Positions 1 through 13,439 of a stretch of DNA of 64,000 nucleotides are shown piece by piece. The number at the start of each line of letters is the position of its first letter. Within the stretch, counting starts at the first letter, position 1. A program made the translations under genes and the position numbers. The DNA comes from Timema cristinae (lineage: Eukaryota; Arthropoda; Insecta; Phasmatodea; Timematidae): contig JBCFYV010000024.1 in NCBI GenBank assembly GCA_039000515.1, positions 38,986,035 through 39,050,034 on the forward strand. Reading direction: 5' to 3'. A model generated the notes under the pieces. That model was given only the letters and a program-made list of their open reading frames with translations, did not search any database and was not told the origin of the DNA.

Positions 1-59
1 ATGTACTTATATAGTTAGTTTTTGGTGTGTAATTTGAATAAAAAATATATTTTCGCCCT

Positions 60-424
60 TCAAGCCCCGATGTGAACTTTAAAATGACCCCTCTCCTAGA
101 TCTCTATCTATTCGTTGAACCAATCCACTCAAGTGATGATTGAGCTGATATTATTTTTAAACAAAGACAAATATTTTATTTACCACTATACAGCTATACA
201 CAACTCATGGTTTCCATGGTGATGTAAACAAAGAATGATTGTGCAGATGAACCATTGCCCACACAGAAGGAAAAGATGGAAAATTCGCTAAGAAAATTGG
301 GTTTTAGTTTTAGGCCACTACTTTTTACCGGCATCCTGATTCCCTAATCGTTAAAATGAGTGTTCGTTTGGTCAAAATATGTTCAATCATTTCCTCGAAA
401 TTTATGTTACTGAACCGGGCTTAT
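60..424 (+). repeat. dispersed repeat, copy 1 of a diverged pair
   Basis: This segment and the one at about 1310-1583 align by eye over most of their length. Shared blocks include the stretches around aaatattttattta, a GTTTCCAT-GTGAT block, gttaaaatgagtg followed by gtcgttt or gttcgttt, and the common end cgggcttatcaa. The copies have diverged by substitutions and indels, and no long ORF is present. They could be two copies of one mobile element, decayed direct repeats, or an old tandem duplication. Confidence 0.6.
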
Positions 425-469
425 CAAATAATATATATTAAGATATATGATAGAGAGAGTGGTAAAATG

Positions 470-718
470 TGATAGTGAACATGAGAGTGTAAGTGTTTGA
501 CTGTGTGATTGTTTAAGCGTCTGGGTGAGTGTGAAAGTGAGTGTAAAGTGAGAGTGTGAGTGTGAGTGTGAGAAAATGAGTATAAGAGACTGAGAATAAG
601 CAATTGATAGAATTCTAGCGAGTGTGAGCGAGTGATAGTGAGAGTATGTATGTGTTAGAGAGATAAACACTGTTTAAATAGAAAAGTGTGTGTGCGCGCG
701 TGCGTGCGTGCGTGCGTG
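470..718. repeat. low-complexity GTGA-rich tract and (TGCG)n
   Basis: Irregular runs of gtgagt, gagtgt and gtgaga lie at 470-660, followed by a purer alternating gtgtgcgcgcgtgcgtgcgtg tract near 687-717. The histidine- and serine-rich minus-strand reading frame over this stretch is a by-product of the repeat. Confidence 0.8.
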
Positions 719-1309
719 AAATAGTCTTATAGAGAAAATTTGAAAATATTGCTGTGGTACTCAAACATTACGGTACTTTGAAATATTATTCCCTCAAAAT
801 TAAGTATCAACATGGAAACATAACTGACTTTAACTGTATTTGTAAGAATGTGAAAAGATAGATGGGATAAACAAAACATTACTTTTAAATATCATATTCT
901 CAAAACCAAGCGGTAAAATGAAAACGTAGCTTAACTTATGTATTTGTATTGTGCTACTATTTGCTAAAATGAACATCAAAACCCATTATTTGAAAACATT
1001 GAAGATCAAAACTCATAATTGAATAGGTAAAATGTATATTTTTTTTAAAACATTATTCAAGATCATTTTATCGTTTTTGAGTTTATAATACTTACCAAAA
1101 CATATTTAAACATTATTTTAGCATCCGCTAAACAAAACGTAGACAAAATTTTCACGAATTAGCTTAATCTTTTAAATTTTGGACTATGCTTACTCAATTT
1201 TATTGATTTAAATGCGAATTAACGATAACATTCCAATAAAAAAAATGTTTCCCCAGTTTAGGCGTCTCAATTAAGCTGTGTTATAACGAGAAATAGTCAT
1301 CCAAAGATA
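719..1309. other. AT-rich intergenic DNA, nothing recognised
   Basis: No ORF of note, no tRNA-like box and no inverted repeat was seen. Base composition is uniformly AT-rich. Confidence 0.5.
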
Positions 1310-1583
1310 AAATTGTGATGTGTTCGGACCAACAAATAAAGATTGAGTGATTATTTTTTAGCTGAAGAGAAATATTTTATTTAGAGATTTAGTCATGCAG
1401 CAAATAACTGTTTCCATAGTGATTAAACAAATAATGAAAAACTGAAAATTCTCTGTCAAAATCGGGTTTTCGTGGAAAACTACTATTTTCTTGACATCCT
1501 GGACTCCTAACCGTTAAAATGAGTGGTCGTTTGTCAAAATCCGCTTAGCCACTACCTCGTAAATAGCGGAAACGGGCTTATCA
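1310..1583 (+). repeat. dispersed repeat, copy 2 of a diverged pair
   Basis: This is the partner of the segment at 60-424, in the same orientation and ending at the same cgggcttatcaa motif. About 0.9 kb of AT-rich DNA separates the two. Without an alignment I cannot tell degenerate terminal repeats from two independent insertions. Confidence 0.6.
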
Positions 1584-1663
1584 ACTTAGGACGTGGTGCT
1601 ACAAAAAATGGATACAGAATGGGAGAAAACTAATCACTATACCCCATCCATGGTAAATTTATG

Positions 1664-1785
1664 GATAAATAACAGCTAACAAAATCTAACAGATCTACTC
1701 TCATGTAGGCCTATCCGTTCGCCAGCCAAACCATATGATCTGCAAGCTCATATGTGGATTTGTTGTCACTTTTTGCAATCAAAGC
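1664..1785 (+). repeat. fragment of the mariner-like MITE family seen at 41.6 kb
   Basis: The blocks acagctaacaaaatct, cagatctactctcatgta, aaccatatgatctg and tgtcactt match in order the interior of the complete element at 41563-41797 and a second fragment near 30710-30790. The terminal inverted repeats are not preserved here. Confidence 0.5.
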
Positions 1786-1856
1786 TTTCATAACAAACAT
1801 TTAGTTTTTAATTATGTTTTTCTCTTAAGTATTTTTTACATTTTCTGCTAGCTGTC

Positions 1857-1910
1857 AACTACTACCACCACCACCACCACCACCACACACCACCACTACC
1901 ACTACTATGT
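1857..1910. repeat. (CCA)n microsatellite
   Basis: This is an imperfect run of cca and cta triplets of about 50 bases. Confidence 0.9.
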
Positions 1911-2283
1911 AACGAGTTACCTATAACGACTACAAACAAATGGGGTAACACTTACACTCTGGCATCGTGAGCACTGAACTCTCGCCAACGAACAGTTCCT
2001 AAGACTAGACGAAGCCAGCTCTAGAAGAAAGCCCCGCCCAAGAGGAAAACAAGTGAACGCGGTTCGGCGCGTATTAGTTGTCGCTTCCTCCGCCAGGGCC
2101 ATTCTCTAAGTTTGTAGTTTTATGGATGACCGGCAGAGTCCCCGCTCCGTCCCTACCTTTCTCCCTCCTATCCTCCCCGGGACATGGCTGTTCGTTTTTA
2201 CTATATAATGGAATGTTTTGATAGTATAGTCACTCATTGCACCATAGGCTACCTGAGGTGAGGACGACAGCTTAGGCTGTGAC
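1911..2283. other. relatively GC-rich non-coding patch
   Basis: The stretch at about 1970-2180 is clearly richer in GC than its surroundings, but no reading frame in it has recognisable features. It might be a promoter or first-exon region, but nothing confirms that. Confidence 0.3.
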
Positions 2284-2429
2284 TTAAGGTGGAGTGCTAG
2301 TGAGCGTGAGTTTAGGGCAGTATTTTTGCAGTTTTTATAGCACAAGCATCTTTCGGCCTAAATATGTTTGTGCTATAAAAACTGCAAAATTAATGCACTA
2401 AACTCGCGCCCACTAGCACCCCGCCTTAA
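2284..2429. mobile_element. 146-bp palindromic MITE flanked by TTAA
   Basis: Two arms of about 62 bases are nearly perfect inverted repeats. The left arm runs through ggagtgctagtg and ends at gtttttatagcacaa; the right arm is its complement, with a loop of about 20 bases. The palindrome begins and ends with TTAA, the duplicated target of piggyBac-type elements, but TTAA is also self-complementary, so the boundary is ambiguous. Non-coding. Confidence 0.65.
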
Positions 2430-4063
2430 CTGTATTTATAAAAAAAAATCGGCTTAACATGCGGGATTTCATTCAAAATTGCTGGTTTGGGCTTAATATT
2501 TATAATTGTCATATTTGGAATGGGTTTCATTTTGGTATCTATGGGGTTATGTTGTATCCTCGTCCTCATTACTTTTAACTTATTTTCGGGACTTTAACTT
2601 TGAGTGTGCATTTTGTCTCTATTTTTCGTGAGAGTAGCGCATGCTAATTGTTGGCATTGTTAACTAACTTGTGTGATTTATTTATGACTCTGTTTAGTGG
2701 GAATCCATTGATAAGCGGGGTATTTATATTTGACGCAGCTGTATTTTCTTTAAATAAGCGTGCGAACTTTCTATTGGTTGCAAGATCTTTTCTTGGTATT
2801 GTACTTTATACCACACCTCCCTATTATGTCCGAGAACGGATATTAGCTCGAGAGTCGAGCTGGCTTTATCTGGCTTTATCATAATTTTCTGTGTGGTTAT
2901 GAGAACCTTTGTAATTATTGCACCCTGAAAATTAGAGCCATTATAGGCGGACCCACGTGATATGGATGTATTTATTTTAAGACAGTTTATTCTATATCTA
3001 AATATATTTAGTAATGTAATGTCCTTGTTCGATACCCATTCGCTTGACTTGGGGTTATCTTGTAAGCTTCGTACTTTTATGACATAGTCTATTATTGTTG
3101 TTCATGAAATATTATATTAATATCAAAGACTCTGACTTCGAACCTTCTAGTCTATTTTGATGTTCATGGAAAGTTATGTTAATTTTAATGTCAACGACTT
3201 TAAGCAATCTAATCTACCTTCATATTCACTATGTATCGTGTTTTCCGGCTTCTGCCAATCGTGTCAATTTTATAGTGTAATGGTACATAATGTTTAACTT
3301 TGAAACCTCCGACCTTAAATACTATGATCAATATTCTTATGTTTATATTTTGTTTTTGTTTTTTAACTATATCTCTTATATACAATAAATATTTTGTTAC
3401 TCTCTAGTAACTGCCTGGCTTTTATTTCTTGGGCAAAGAAGGTGGTTACAACTCCAATGGCGAGTGGACTTGATACAGTTACATCAAGCCTTTCTTGCGT
3501 TGGTAGCAACCCATAAGCAGCCCCTGTTGGTTCGATGATCGGAAAATTGGGCAAAAGTTTTGCCGCGGGTTTCAAATCAACCCTTTAGACAATAAAATCT
3601 AATTAAGGAAATGTGATGAACAATGCTGCAGTTGAGAGATACTTGAGCATCAGATAATATTAGTTCACATCCACATTGATTCGTAACATTCATCATATTC
3701 ACATTCGTTCAGATTTCATTTAATTGCATTCACACTAAATTAATTTTAAAATTGTGCTATAGCGTAATCTGCGGGGGTAAAAAACTTTTTTTATGATTAA
3801 AATTTTTAAGTTAGCGTTTTTTTGCATCTCGTCTTTCTACTGCCCGTCCGGAATATTTGGATATTTTTTCACTATTGATGCAAGGAAGATACAAGGAAGG
3901 AATTGTGCCCGTAGTTTCATGATGGGAGAGAGGGGTAATGTTTAGGGGGAAAAAAAACACAGTACAAACAGCAAGAATTATTATTATTTGAGGTATTTAA
4001 TGTGCACTTTCTAAACCGACTGATGATATCAACACACGACTTATTAACTAACTTAAATATAGG
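2430..4063. other. intergenic DNA, nothing recognised
   Basis: Short open frames exist, but none has a start context, splice signals or family motif that would support a gene. No SINE heads or long inverted repeats were seen. Confidence 0.4.
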
Positions 4064-4308
4064 ACCCACCTCGGTGGCCACATGGTCTAACGAGCTTCTA
4101 TCGCAGTAGTCTGGACTGCCGATATCGGGGAGATCAAGGTTCAAATCTCGGTCAGGTGCGCCTAGGGTGATTTTTCCCAAATTGGTTTCCACTTTCCTTA
4201 TATGCAAATGTGGGTACACTTTCTATAAATATAACCTTCATAATCCCTAAAACTATTAGAGTAATTAGTACAAATACGTATAGCCTCAACCGGTAGTAAA
4301 ACGTGGAG
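4064..4308 (+). repeat. SINE, head type C, full length but diverged
   Basis: It begins acccacctcggtggccacat, has a B-box-like ggttcaaatctc, then the usual type C body (tttccactttcc, gtgggtacac) and a degenerate common tail ending cggtagtaaaacg. Confidence 0.8.
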
Positions 4309-4487
4309 GGTGGGGTGGGGGGGTATATAATCAACGTCAACTTGTCCTTTTATCCACCTGCGATTAAAGAACAATAGTATTATAATCAATGTGAAGGTAA
4401 AATAATGAGTGTCAATTTCATATCAGAAAAGATATGAGTAAACCTTGTTTTTTTAGTTTATTGATAATATTTGTAAGTAGAACAAAT

Positions 4488-4778
4488 TATTATTATATTA
4501 TTATTAGCACCACATCTTACAACCCGTTCGGGTTATACGCACTTACGCTAATGTGTAATGGTAGGGTGATTGTGAGATGAAATGGAGGACCAACAGTTTA
4601 ACGTGGAATCCGAACCACGTTGGAGGCCTGGTATTCCCCACACTCATAAGTTGTGATTAATACACGTCTTGTCAGAGGTAAAGTAAGGGTTTGGTAATCA
4701 GATAAATCTGTGCCGGAACCGAGGATTGAGCCCCGGACCCCAGCACAGAAATCCGACTCCCTATACCACCAGGTCACT
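4488..4778 (-). repeat. SINE, head type A, full length
   Basis: On the minus strand it starts agtgacctggtgg, has the B box ggctcaatcc, the type A body (ctccaacgtggttcggat) and the common tail with cccgaacggg, ending in (TAA)n. Confidence 0.85.
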
Positions 4779-7503
<2,725 letters not shown>

Positions 7504-7535
7504 TAGTAAACTGATGAATTTGTATTCCAGATACT

Positions 7536-7757
7536 TCAGGCCACGGTTTCGTCCAGATTCTTCAGGCCACCGGTTTCGTCCAGATTCTTCAGGCCACCGG
7601 TTTCGTCCGGATTCTTCAGGCCACCAGTTTCGTTCAGATTATTCAGGCCACCGGTTTCGTCCAGATTCTTTAGACCACCGGTTTCGTCCATATTCTTAAA
7701 GCCACCAGTTTCGTCCAAATTCTTCAGGCCACCGGTTTCATCCAGATTCTTCAAGCC
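7536..7757. repeat. 27-bp minisatellite, 8 units
   Basis: The unit is ttcaggccaccggtttcgtc plus cagattc. Units differ by one to five substitutions and no indels, except the shortened edge unit near 7536. Confidence 0.95.
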
Positions 7758-7823
7758 GTTCGCGATCTTCTTGTTGATCTTCTCTGTGAGGTTTTTTCCT
7801 TGATCTCCAAATTGAACTCCATC
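7536..7823 (-). CDS. possible terminal exon made of 27-bp repeats (nonapeptide NLDETGGLK)
   Basis: Eight tandem 27-bp units lie at about 7536-7757. On the minus strand they read as eight copies of a nonapeptide close to KNLDETGGL, without a stop or indel, ending LDETVA-stop at 7536. The frame stays open into unique sequence upstream (DQGKNLTEKINKKIANG) as far as tttggtttatatag, a possible splice acceptor that would start the exon at 7823. The exon would encode 95 residues in phase 0. I found no convincing upstream exon, start codon or signal peptide. Only 32 bases separate its stop from the GMC stop on the other strand. It could equally be a non-coding minisatellite whose period is a multiple of three. 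The opposite strand is also partly open but meets a stop inside the array. Not recognised as a known family. Confidence 0.35.
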   Translation of the reverse strand, partial: DGVQFGDQGKNLTEKINKKIANGLKNLDETGGLKNLDETGGFKNMDETGGLKNLDETGGLNNLNETGGLKNPDETGGLKNLDETGGLKNLDETVA

Positions 7824-8218
7824 CTATATAAACCAAATTTCTGGTACTCCACCTCCTCTTTTAAGCTTCAAAATAGTAAGTACTATATGTTGTGGTGTGG
7901 TTTTAGTAACCAACTTGTTGAGGCAATGATTCCACCCCTCGACAGCGTTGTTGGTTCTGTGACAGTTTCACCTATTTTTAGAAATTTTGGGATTGTCGTG
8001 CGACTGACTTCAGTACAAGGTTGTCATAAAATTCCCTTAGTTTTTCATGAATCGGGGAGCTTTCTTGAATCTTCGACGATATTTCTCTCTCCTCCACCAG
8101 CATTTCACATTTATGTGCAATCAACCCAATTTAACTGTCTGACGTACTTGCGTTCACTGACCACAAACCAAGCCGGGCGAAAACAATATTCCTCTCCCCT
8201 TCATCAGTAATACGCACT
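7824..8218. other. unassigned region between two minus-strand coding-like stretches
   Basis: On the minus strand a short frame (VRITDEGERNIVFARLGLW) runs from about 8215 down to a stop near 8128. It is in frame with the 24-bp repeat array at 8219-8337. No clear intron connects it to the exon at 7536-7823. Confidence 0.3.
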
Positions 8219-8337
8219 TCTTTGCTCTCACGTGCTACTAGCATGTGCTCAAATGCTACTACTTCTAACTTGCGCTCAAGTGCTACTAGCATGCGTTCAA
8301 CTGCTACTACTTTTTGTTTCCACTTAAGTGCTACTGC
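8219..8337 (-). pseudogene. 24-bp tandem repeats reading as VVAVERML/VALERKLE-type octapeptides, broken by a SINE
   Basis: On the minus strand the array reads VVAVERML, VALERKLE, VVAFEHML, VARESKEV, an amphipathic, coiled-coil-like pattern with no stops. Related sequence continues on the far side of the SINE inserted at 8338-8628, in a different frame. It looks like a decayed repetitive coding sequence, but a simple satellite is not excluded. Confidence 0.3.
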
Positions 8338-8628
8338 GAGGTGACCTGGTGGTCTAGGGGTAAGGTGTCAGACTTCTATGCTGGCGGCCGGGTTCAATCC
8401 TCGGTCCCGGCAAAGATTTATCTGATTACCAAACCCTTCCTTCACCTCTGACAAGACATCTTGTGAATGTGAGGAATGCCAGGTCTCCACCGTGGTTCGG
8501 ATTCCACGTTAAACTGTAGGTCCTTCATTTCATCTCACAATCACCCTACCATTACACTTTAGCGTAAGTGCGTATAACCCGAACGGGTAGTAAGACGCGG
8601 TGCTAATAATAATAATAATAATAATAAT
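8338..8628 (+). repeat. SINE, head type A, complete, 12-bp TSD
   Basis: The A-box-like tggtctagggg and B box ggttcaatcc form a tRNA-like head. The type A body and common tail cccgaacgggtagtaagacg follow, ending in (TAA)n. It is flanked by the perfect direct repeat aagtgctactgc at 8326-8337 and 8629-8640. This copy defines the type A element at about 290 bp. Confidence 0.95.
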
Positions 8629-8640
8629 AAGTGCTACTGC

Positions 8641-9229
8641 ACTCAACTGTTACTACCTTTAGTTTGCTCTCAACTGCTTCATAGCCCCATTCATATATCA
8701 AGTAATGAAACATTTTAACTAATATATAATTACGTTGGTGAATTATCACCGGAAGAAAATCATGAATGATGAACTGAATGTATCAATAGAATGTAACATT
8801 AATACAATAATACAAATAATTTTTATTAGCATTAAATTTAATGTAATAAAGCTCTAATAAATTAAATTTTGGTAAAGGCCACATGTTGCGGTGCATCACG
8901 GGAGGGGCATTCTCAAACAATCTTGTGTCCACACGTGTGGATAAATTTAATTTTTTTAATATTTAGTTTTTTTTATGGTTACGGTTTTCTTCTACTAAAT
9001 CATGAATTGTACAATTAATTACTAGTATATCTTTAGTTTATAAATGGTTTATATCATTAGTGAAATTTCTTGATTTAAGAGATTAATATAAAATAATATA
9101 ATAAAGCTTTTTACTCATCTGATACATATTAATGATATTATATATAAAATAGTAAACACTTGAATAAAATAACGTAGTGTAGCTTACAGTACAAATAATT
9201 TAACCGATTATAATAATTAATCATTAATT
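8641..9229. other. AT-rich intergenic DNA
   Basis: No ORF, tRNA-like box or inverted repeat worth naming was seen. Confidence 0.4.
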
Positions 9230-9493
9230 CCCTAACCACCTTGGTGACGTAGCTAGCTAACGCGCTAGTTTCTTGTTGATCTAGACTGCCGAGGACGGGG
9301 AGATCGGGGTTTGAATCTCGCTTGGGTGAACTGGGTTTTTCCCTAAATGATTTTCAATTTTAATCCACCCAAATGCTGTTTCACTTATTCTATATTCAAC
9401 CTTCCCAATTCCTAACCCATTAGTGTAATTGGTACTTAAGCGTATAGCCCGAACGAACGGGTAGTTATACGCAGTGCTAAGTATTATTATAGT
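9230..9493 (+). repeat. SINE, head type B, TSD atcattaatt
   Basis: The head is gtgacgtagctagctaacgc with B box gggtttgaatctcg. The common tail is slightly expanded (cccgaacgaacgggtag). Direct repeats atcattaatt lie at 9220-9229 and 9494-9503. Confidence 0.9.
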
Positions 9494-9530
9494 ATCATTA
9501 ATTTCCCGGTAAGAATTCAAGTTCGATATA

Positions 9531-11087
9531 TCTATACTAATATTATAAAGAGGAAAGATTTTATTTTTGGTTTTTTTGTTTGTAATGGATAAACTCAAAA
9601 ACTACTGGACCAATTTTAAATATTCTTTCACCAAAATAAAGCTACATTATCAGCGAGTAGCATAGACTATATTTTATTTTGAAAATTTAATTTATTCCTC
9701 ATAAAAATGTCGATAGTATATTATATAGTCGTTGGAAAAAAAAGTTGTTGAAGGGAAAGTGGGGTTGGTGAAGGGAGCGGGGGGTAGGGGTGAGGAAAGA
9801 GGAATGAGATGAAAATAGGAAGGAGGATAAAAAAGAGGGAGGGGGCTATACAGTTATGGTAGGACTGTATTTTCAAAATAAATAAGTAAAATAAGTTTTG
9901 TTTTTATATTGACATGATGGATGATTTGAAGCTTTGTTTTACAGGATTCTTTACAATATTTTTTTGCGGGGAAGGGGGCTAGTAAATAAATACAAGAAGG
10001 GCAGATCAACAGTATCATGGAATATTAAGAAAAATCTATATGAGACAAACCAGACACTGATTCAAAGCACCATAGCTAAGCGTCAAAAGAAGTTAAGTTT
10101 GACTTAAATATAATGTTACAAGGAGTCTCTATGGAGCATAATCTATGTTTAAGACAATCAATTATATAATTACAAGTTATATTCTGATGGTCCATCAAGT
10201 TTCGAGTTATAGCCAGTCCTATGGTCCGTCTACCAACACGCATTTCAATTTTCTATACCTTTTTCTGCGACAAACATTTTTCTTTCCCGCATTTATTCGA
10301 ATGCATCTCCTGTCCCAGTTCCGCAGCAGTCAAGGCTAAGAAATCGTGAAGAATTGATGTTGAAGATACATGGTATTTACTCATACACCAAGGAGGACTA
10401 CTCCTGGTCATCAATGAACGCTAAAACAGTTATTTCAACTCTAGTTTACCCACCACATGATACAATTAGTACGAGAATAGATTACACTCCCAGTATAGAT
10501 AATTTAATCGGTTATAACTATGCCCAGGTATCGACTCAAGTTCGATATAAAAACAAAACACAAAGAGGCCCTATAGCAAGTATCACGGGATGGTACGCTT
10601 AAATCTATACTTATAAAATAACATGTCCTGACTGACTGACTGACTGATTCATCATCGCCGAGCGCAAACTATCAAGGCTACAAGCATGAAATTCGGACTG
10701 TATATTCATTTTGTTATGTAGGCACCCACTAAGAAAGGATTTTAGAAAATTCCACCCCAAAGGGGTCAAAATAGGGGATGATAATATGTATGATAATATG
10801 TATGAAAGTCCGTCATTTTGAAAGTTACATAAACAAAATTTTGTATTTCGGTTATTGACGTAAAACAAATAAATACGTGTTTCAGGAATTTTGGAAATTT
10901 TATTTAATAAGGGATGAAAAAGGGGGTGAAAGTTTGTATCGGACTTGCATTATTTTTGATCTGAGGTCAAGTTATGGTCATAAACGTAACGTAATATTTT
11001 AAATTAATCTGTAAATACATATGTATATTTTCGTATTTGTATATAATCAACTTCCACGCGAGCAAAGCGCGGGCAACAGCTATCTAG
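9531..11087 (+). mobile_element. Helitron-like element, non-autonomous
   Basis: It starts with TC (tctatactaatattataaag), the usual 5' look of insect Helitrons, and ends with a small hairpin (cgcgagcaaagcgcg) followed by caacagctatCTAG. The flanking bases are A on the left (9530) and T on the right (11088), the expected A|T insertion site with no duplication. The interior has the ctgactgactgactgattcat motif often seen in such elements. Short open frames inside show no Rep or helicase motifs, so this is a non-autonomous copy of about 1.56 kb. Confidence 0.8.
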
Positions 11088-11100
11088 TGTAGCATATACG

Positions 11101-11587
11101 CAGTGGCGTGACACCCAGGCCCACGAGGCCTGCAATACAACGTGGGTGGGGGGAGGAGGGAGATTCCAATGGTGTAAGGGGGCTGGCGAAAGGAAAATTT
11201 AAATTAAAATATATTTGGTGCAAATAATTGTAATCAAATAACTTATGTCCTGATTATTGATAATTTATATATTGGAATAATGTTTATTTTAAAGTGTTAT
11301 AAATTATAACAAATATAAGTTATTGCATTATTTAATGATTTCATTCTGTTCTAAATATCATAGAAAATATGTTTTAATCTTCATCTAGTCAAGCTGACTG
11401 GCTGATGACGTTCCCAGCACAAAACTGAGGCTAAAATAATAATTACAAGATATAATTGCTAAATTAGCAAGTATCTAGGACTATTAATTATTTCTTATGA
11501 CATTTATTTAGGTGTTAGATAACTTGTAGAAGGAGGCCCGAAAATAAATCTTGCGGGATGGCCCAAGATTAATTTGTTACGCCACTG
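11101..11587. mobile_element. hAT-like MITE with CAGTGGCGTgACA ends
   Basis: The left end cagtggcgtgaca and right end tgttacgccactg are inverted repeats matching 12 of 13 bases. Length is 487 bp. The 8-bp flanks (catatacg and cctatggg) match only 5 of 8, so the target duplication is unproven. No coding capacity. Confidence 0.6.
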
Positions 11588-11589
11588 CC

Positions 11590-11770
11590 TATGGGGTTTA
11601 ATCACGGTCGGGTGTACTGAGGATAGTTTTCCTATTTGGTTTTCCATTCTCCCTCCACGTAAATTTGGGTACACTTCCTATATATACAATCTTTTTAATG
11701 ACTAACACATTAGTCCAATTAATACATAGGCGCATAACTGAATGGGTAGTAAGAAGCGGTACTAAAAAAA
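11590..11770 (+). repeat. SINE, head type C, 5'-truncated
   Basis: The body from the B-box region (cacggtcgggtgtactgagg) through the common tail (gaatgggtagtaagaagcgg) and an A-run is present. The head is missing, cut off where the adjacent hAT-like element ends. Confidence 0.75.
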
Positions 11771-12880
11771 TTATATTTTATATTTAAATGTATGAGTATA
11801 GTGAAACTAAAACTATAAAACAATCAAACAAAGTTTAATTTAAATATGTTGACCTCCATGAGCTTTCAACATTCTATAGTTATATTGAAATTGCTCTTTT
11901 ATATCCGAGTGTTGGTATTTTATTTGGGGGTTGAGTGTACATAGCTCAAAATACGGCTTCGCTTGGTAAGAGGGTGGGTCTGGGGTGGTTGTGTTTGCTT
12001 TTGGCGAACGTTTATAATCGCCTCCTTCAAACATTTAGTTGAGGAAAAGCAAAATACAAGCTGCTTTTCTGTTCAATAGAATAGAATGGCACAAGCATTC
12101 TTTAGCGAAGTGCACAGTCTATTACAATAAATATGACCACATTTCAGGATTCTTGGAAAATTTCTTATCGTCGCTAAGAGGAACTTTTTTGTTTGGTAAA
12201 AATAAATATAAAAACGGGTTATTTTGAATATATATTTATGTGGTACAATTTCGTACACAAATTCTGAGATCTAAAAGAAATATTCCAGAACATAAAAGTT
12301 ATTTTCGCTTGATGTAACCTTGATGAAAAGAATATTTATTATTATATAGGTTATAAATTGTAATTTTTAACCAATGAATTTAATTTAACTATATATATTT
12401 TCCACCTTATTATTAATAAATATCAAACAAGATTCCTGCTTTCTAATTTATTTAAGTTAAGATAAATTTTTCTTAGATCAATCTACAGTACAGTGACTTA
12501 TGTAGTTCCTCGTGAACATCTATTTATATTACAGACGTTTGTAACATATTAAACCATTATGAAATAATCTGTTCTGGCATGTAAGGAGACATAGTGGAAA
12601 AAATTAATTCAAAATTTTAAAAGTTAATAATAGTTAAATTGAGTTTTAATTTCAATCCAAACTAATTTATATCCAGGAAGGTACTTAAAAACAGAATACA
12701 AAAGAATCACAAGGAAGTATGAATGAATGTATGACATAAATGAAGCATAAAATAAATGTATCAATTTATCTTAGTGGCGTGGCATGCAGTGGCGTGCTGC
12801 CAGGATAGTCAGAAATATTTAAAACTACACCTGAGATATTTTCTCACACACTCCATTAGACCAATCACAAATAAGCTCTT
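11771..12880. other. AT-rich intergenic DNA
   Basis: An isolated gcagtggcgtgctgcc motif near 12786 resembles one end of a hAT-like element, but I found no matching right end. Otherwise nothing is supported. Confidence 0.35.
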
Positions 12881-12887
12881 TTACACA

Positions 12888-13308
12888 GGATGTTCTGAAA
12901 ATCACAGCCCAAACTGTACATATAGTTTGCTTGAATCAAAAGTAATACAAAATCCCTATCCCAAAAAAATATTCTAATACCAGTAAATCGTGTTTAAAGT
13001 TTCTGCGTACAGCGCCTGGAGAGCATAACTAGTCAAGCTTGCGTGTACAACAAGTTGCATAGGAGCTAGGCGGGCAGCACTGCACATGTACTAATGACAA
13101 GCTGTGCAGTGCCGCGCTCCTAGCTCCTATGCAACCTGTTGTACACGCATGCTTGAATAGCTTTGCTCTCCCGGCACTGTACGCAGAAATTTTAAACCCA
13201 ATTTAATGGTATTAGCATAGTTTTTGGGATGAAGGGGTAGGTATTTTGTATTACTTTTGGTTCAATCAAACTATATGTGCAGTTTGGGCTATGAGATCCC
13301 GGACACAT
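12888..13308. mobile_element. large foldback element, arms about 200 bp
   Basis: The left arm (about 12888-13088) and right arm (about 13105-13308) are long imperfect inverted repeats. Outer blocks are cagcccaaactgtacatata and its complement; inner blocks are gtacaacaagttgcatagga and its complement. The loop is about 16 bases around tgtactaatgac. The inner half is GC-rich, the outer half AT-rich. No ORF. A target-site duplication could not be identified. Confidence 0.75.
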
Positions 13309-13439
13309 TTTGTGCCTGACATAGTGATGTATTTCCGTTGATACCTAAAAAATGTGTCTTACTGAGGTTTGAAAACATTCACAGGTAGGTTTACAGTTTA
13401 AAATACTTCTGCGGGCAACACTTCAAGACACCCCATTTC

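Noticed and set aside
407..670. 87-codon minus-strand frame rich in His, Ser and Leu
   Set aside because: It is the translation of a GTGA-type low-complexity tract. No start context or unique sequence.
7800..8210. 136-codon plus-strand frame after the GMC gene
   Set aside because: No motif or signal. It lies opposite the minus-strand coding-like stretches and contains no recognisable protein.
10145..10868. Three short frames inside the Helitron-like element
   Set aside because: No Rep, helicase or other motif. They overlap the element's repetitive interior.
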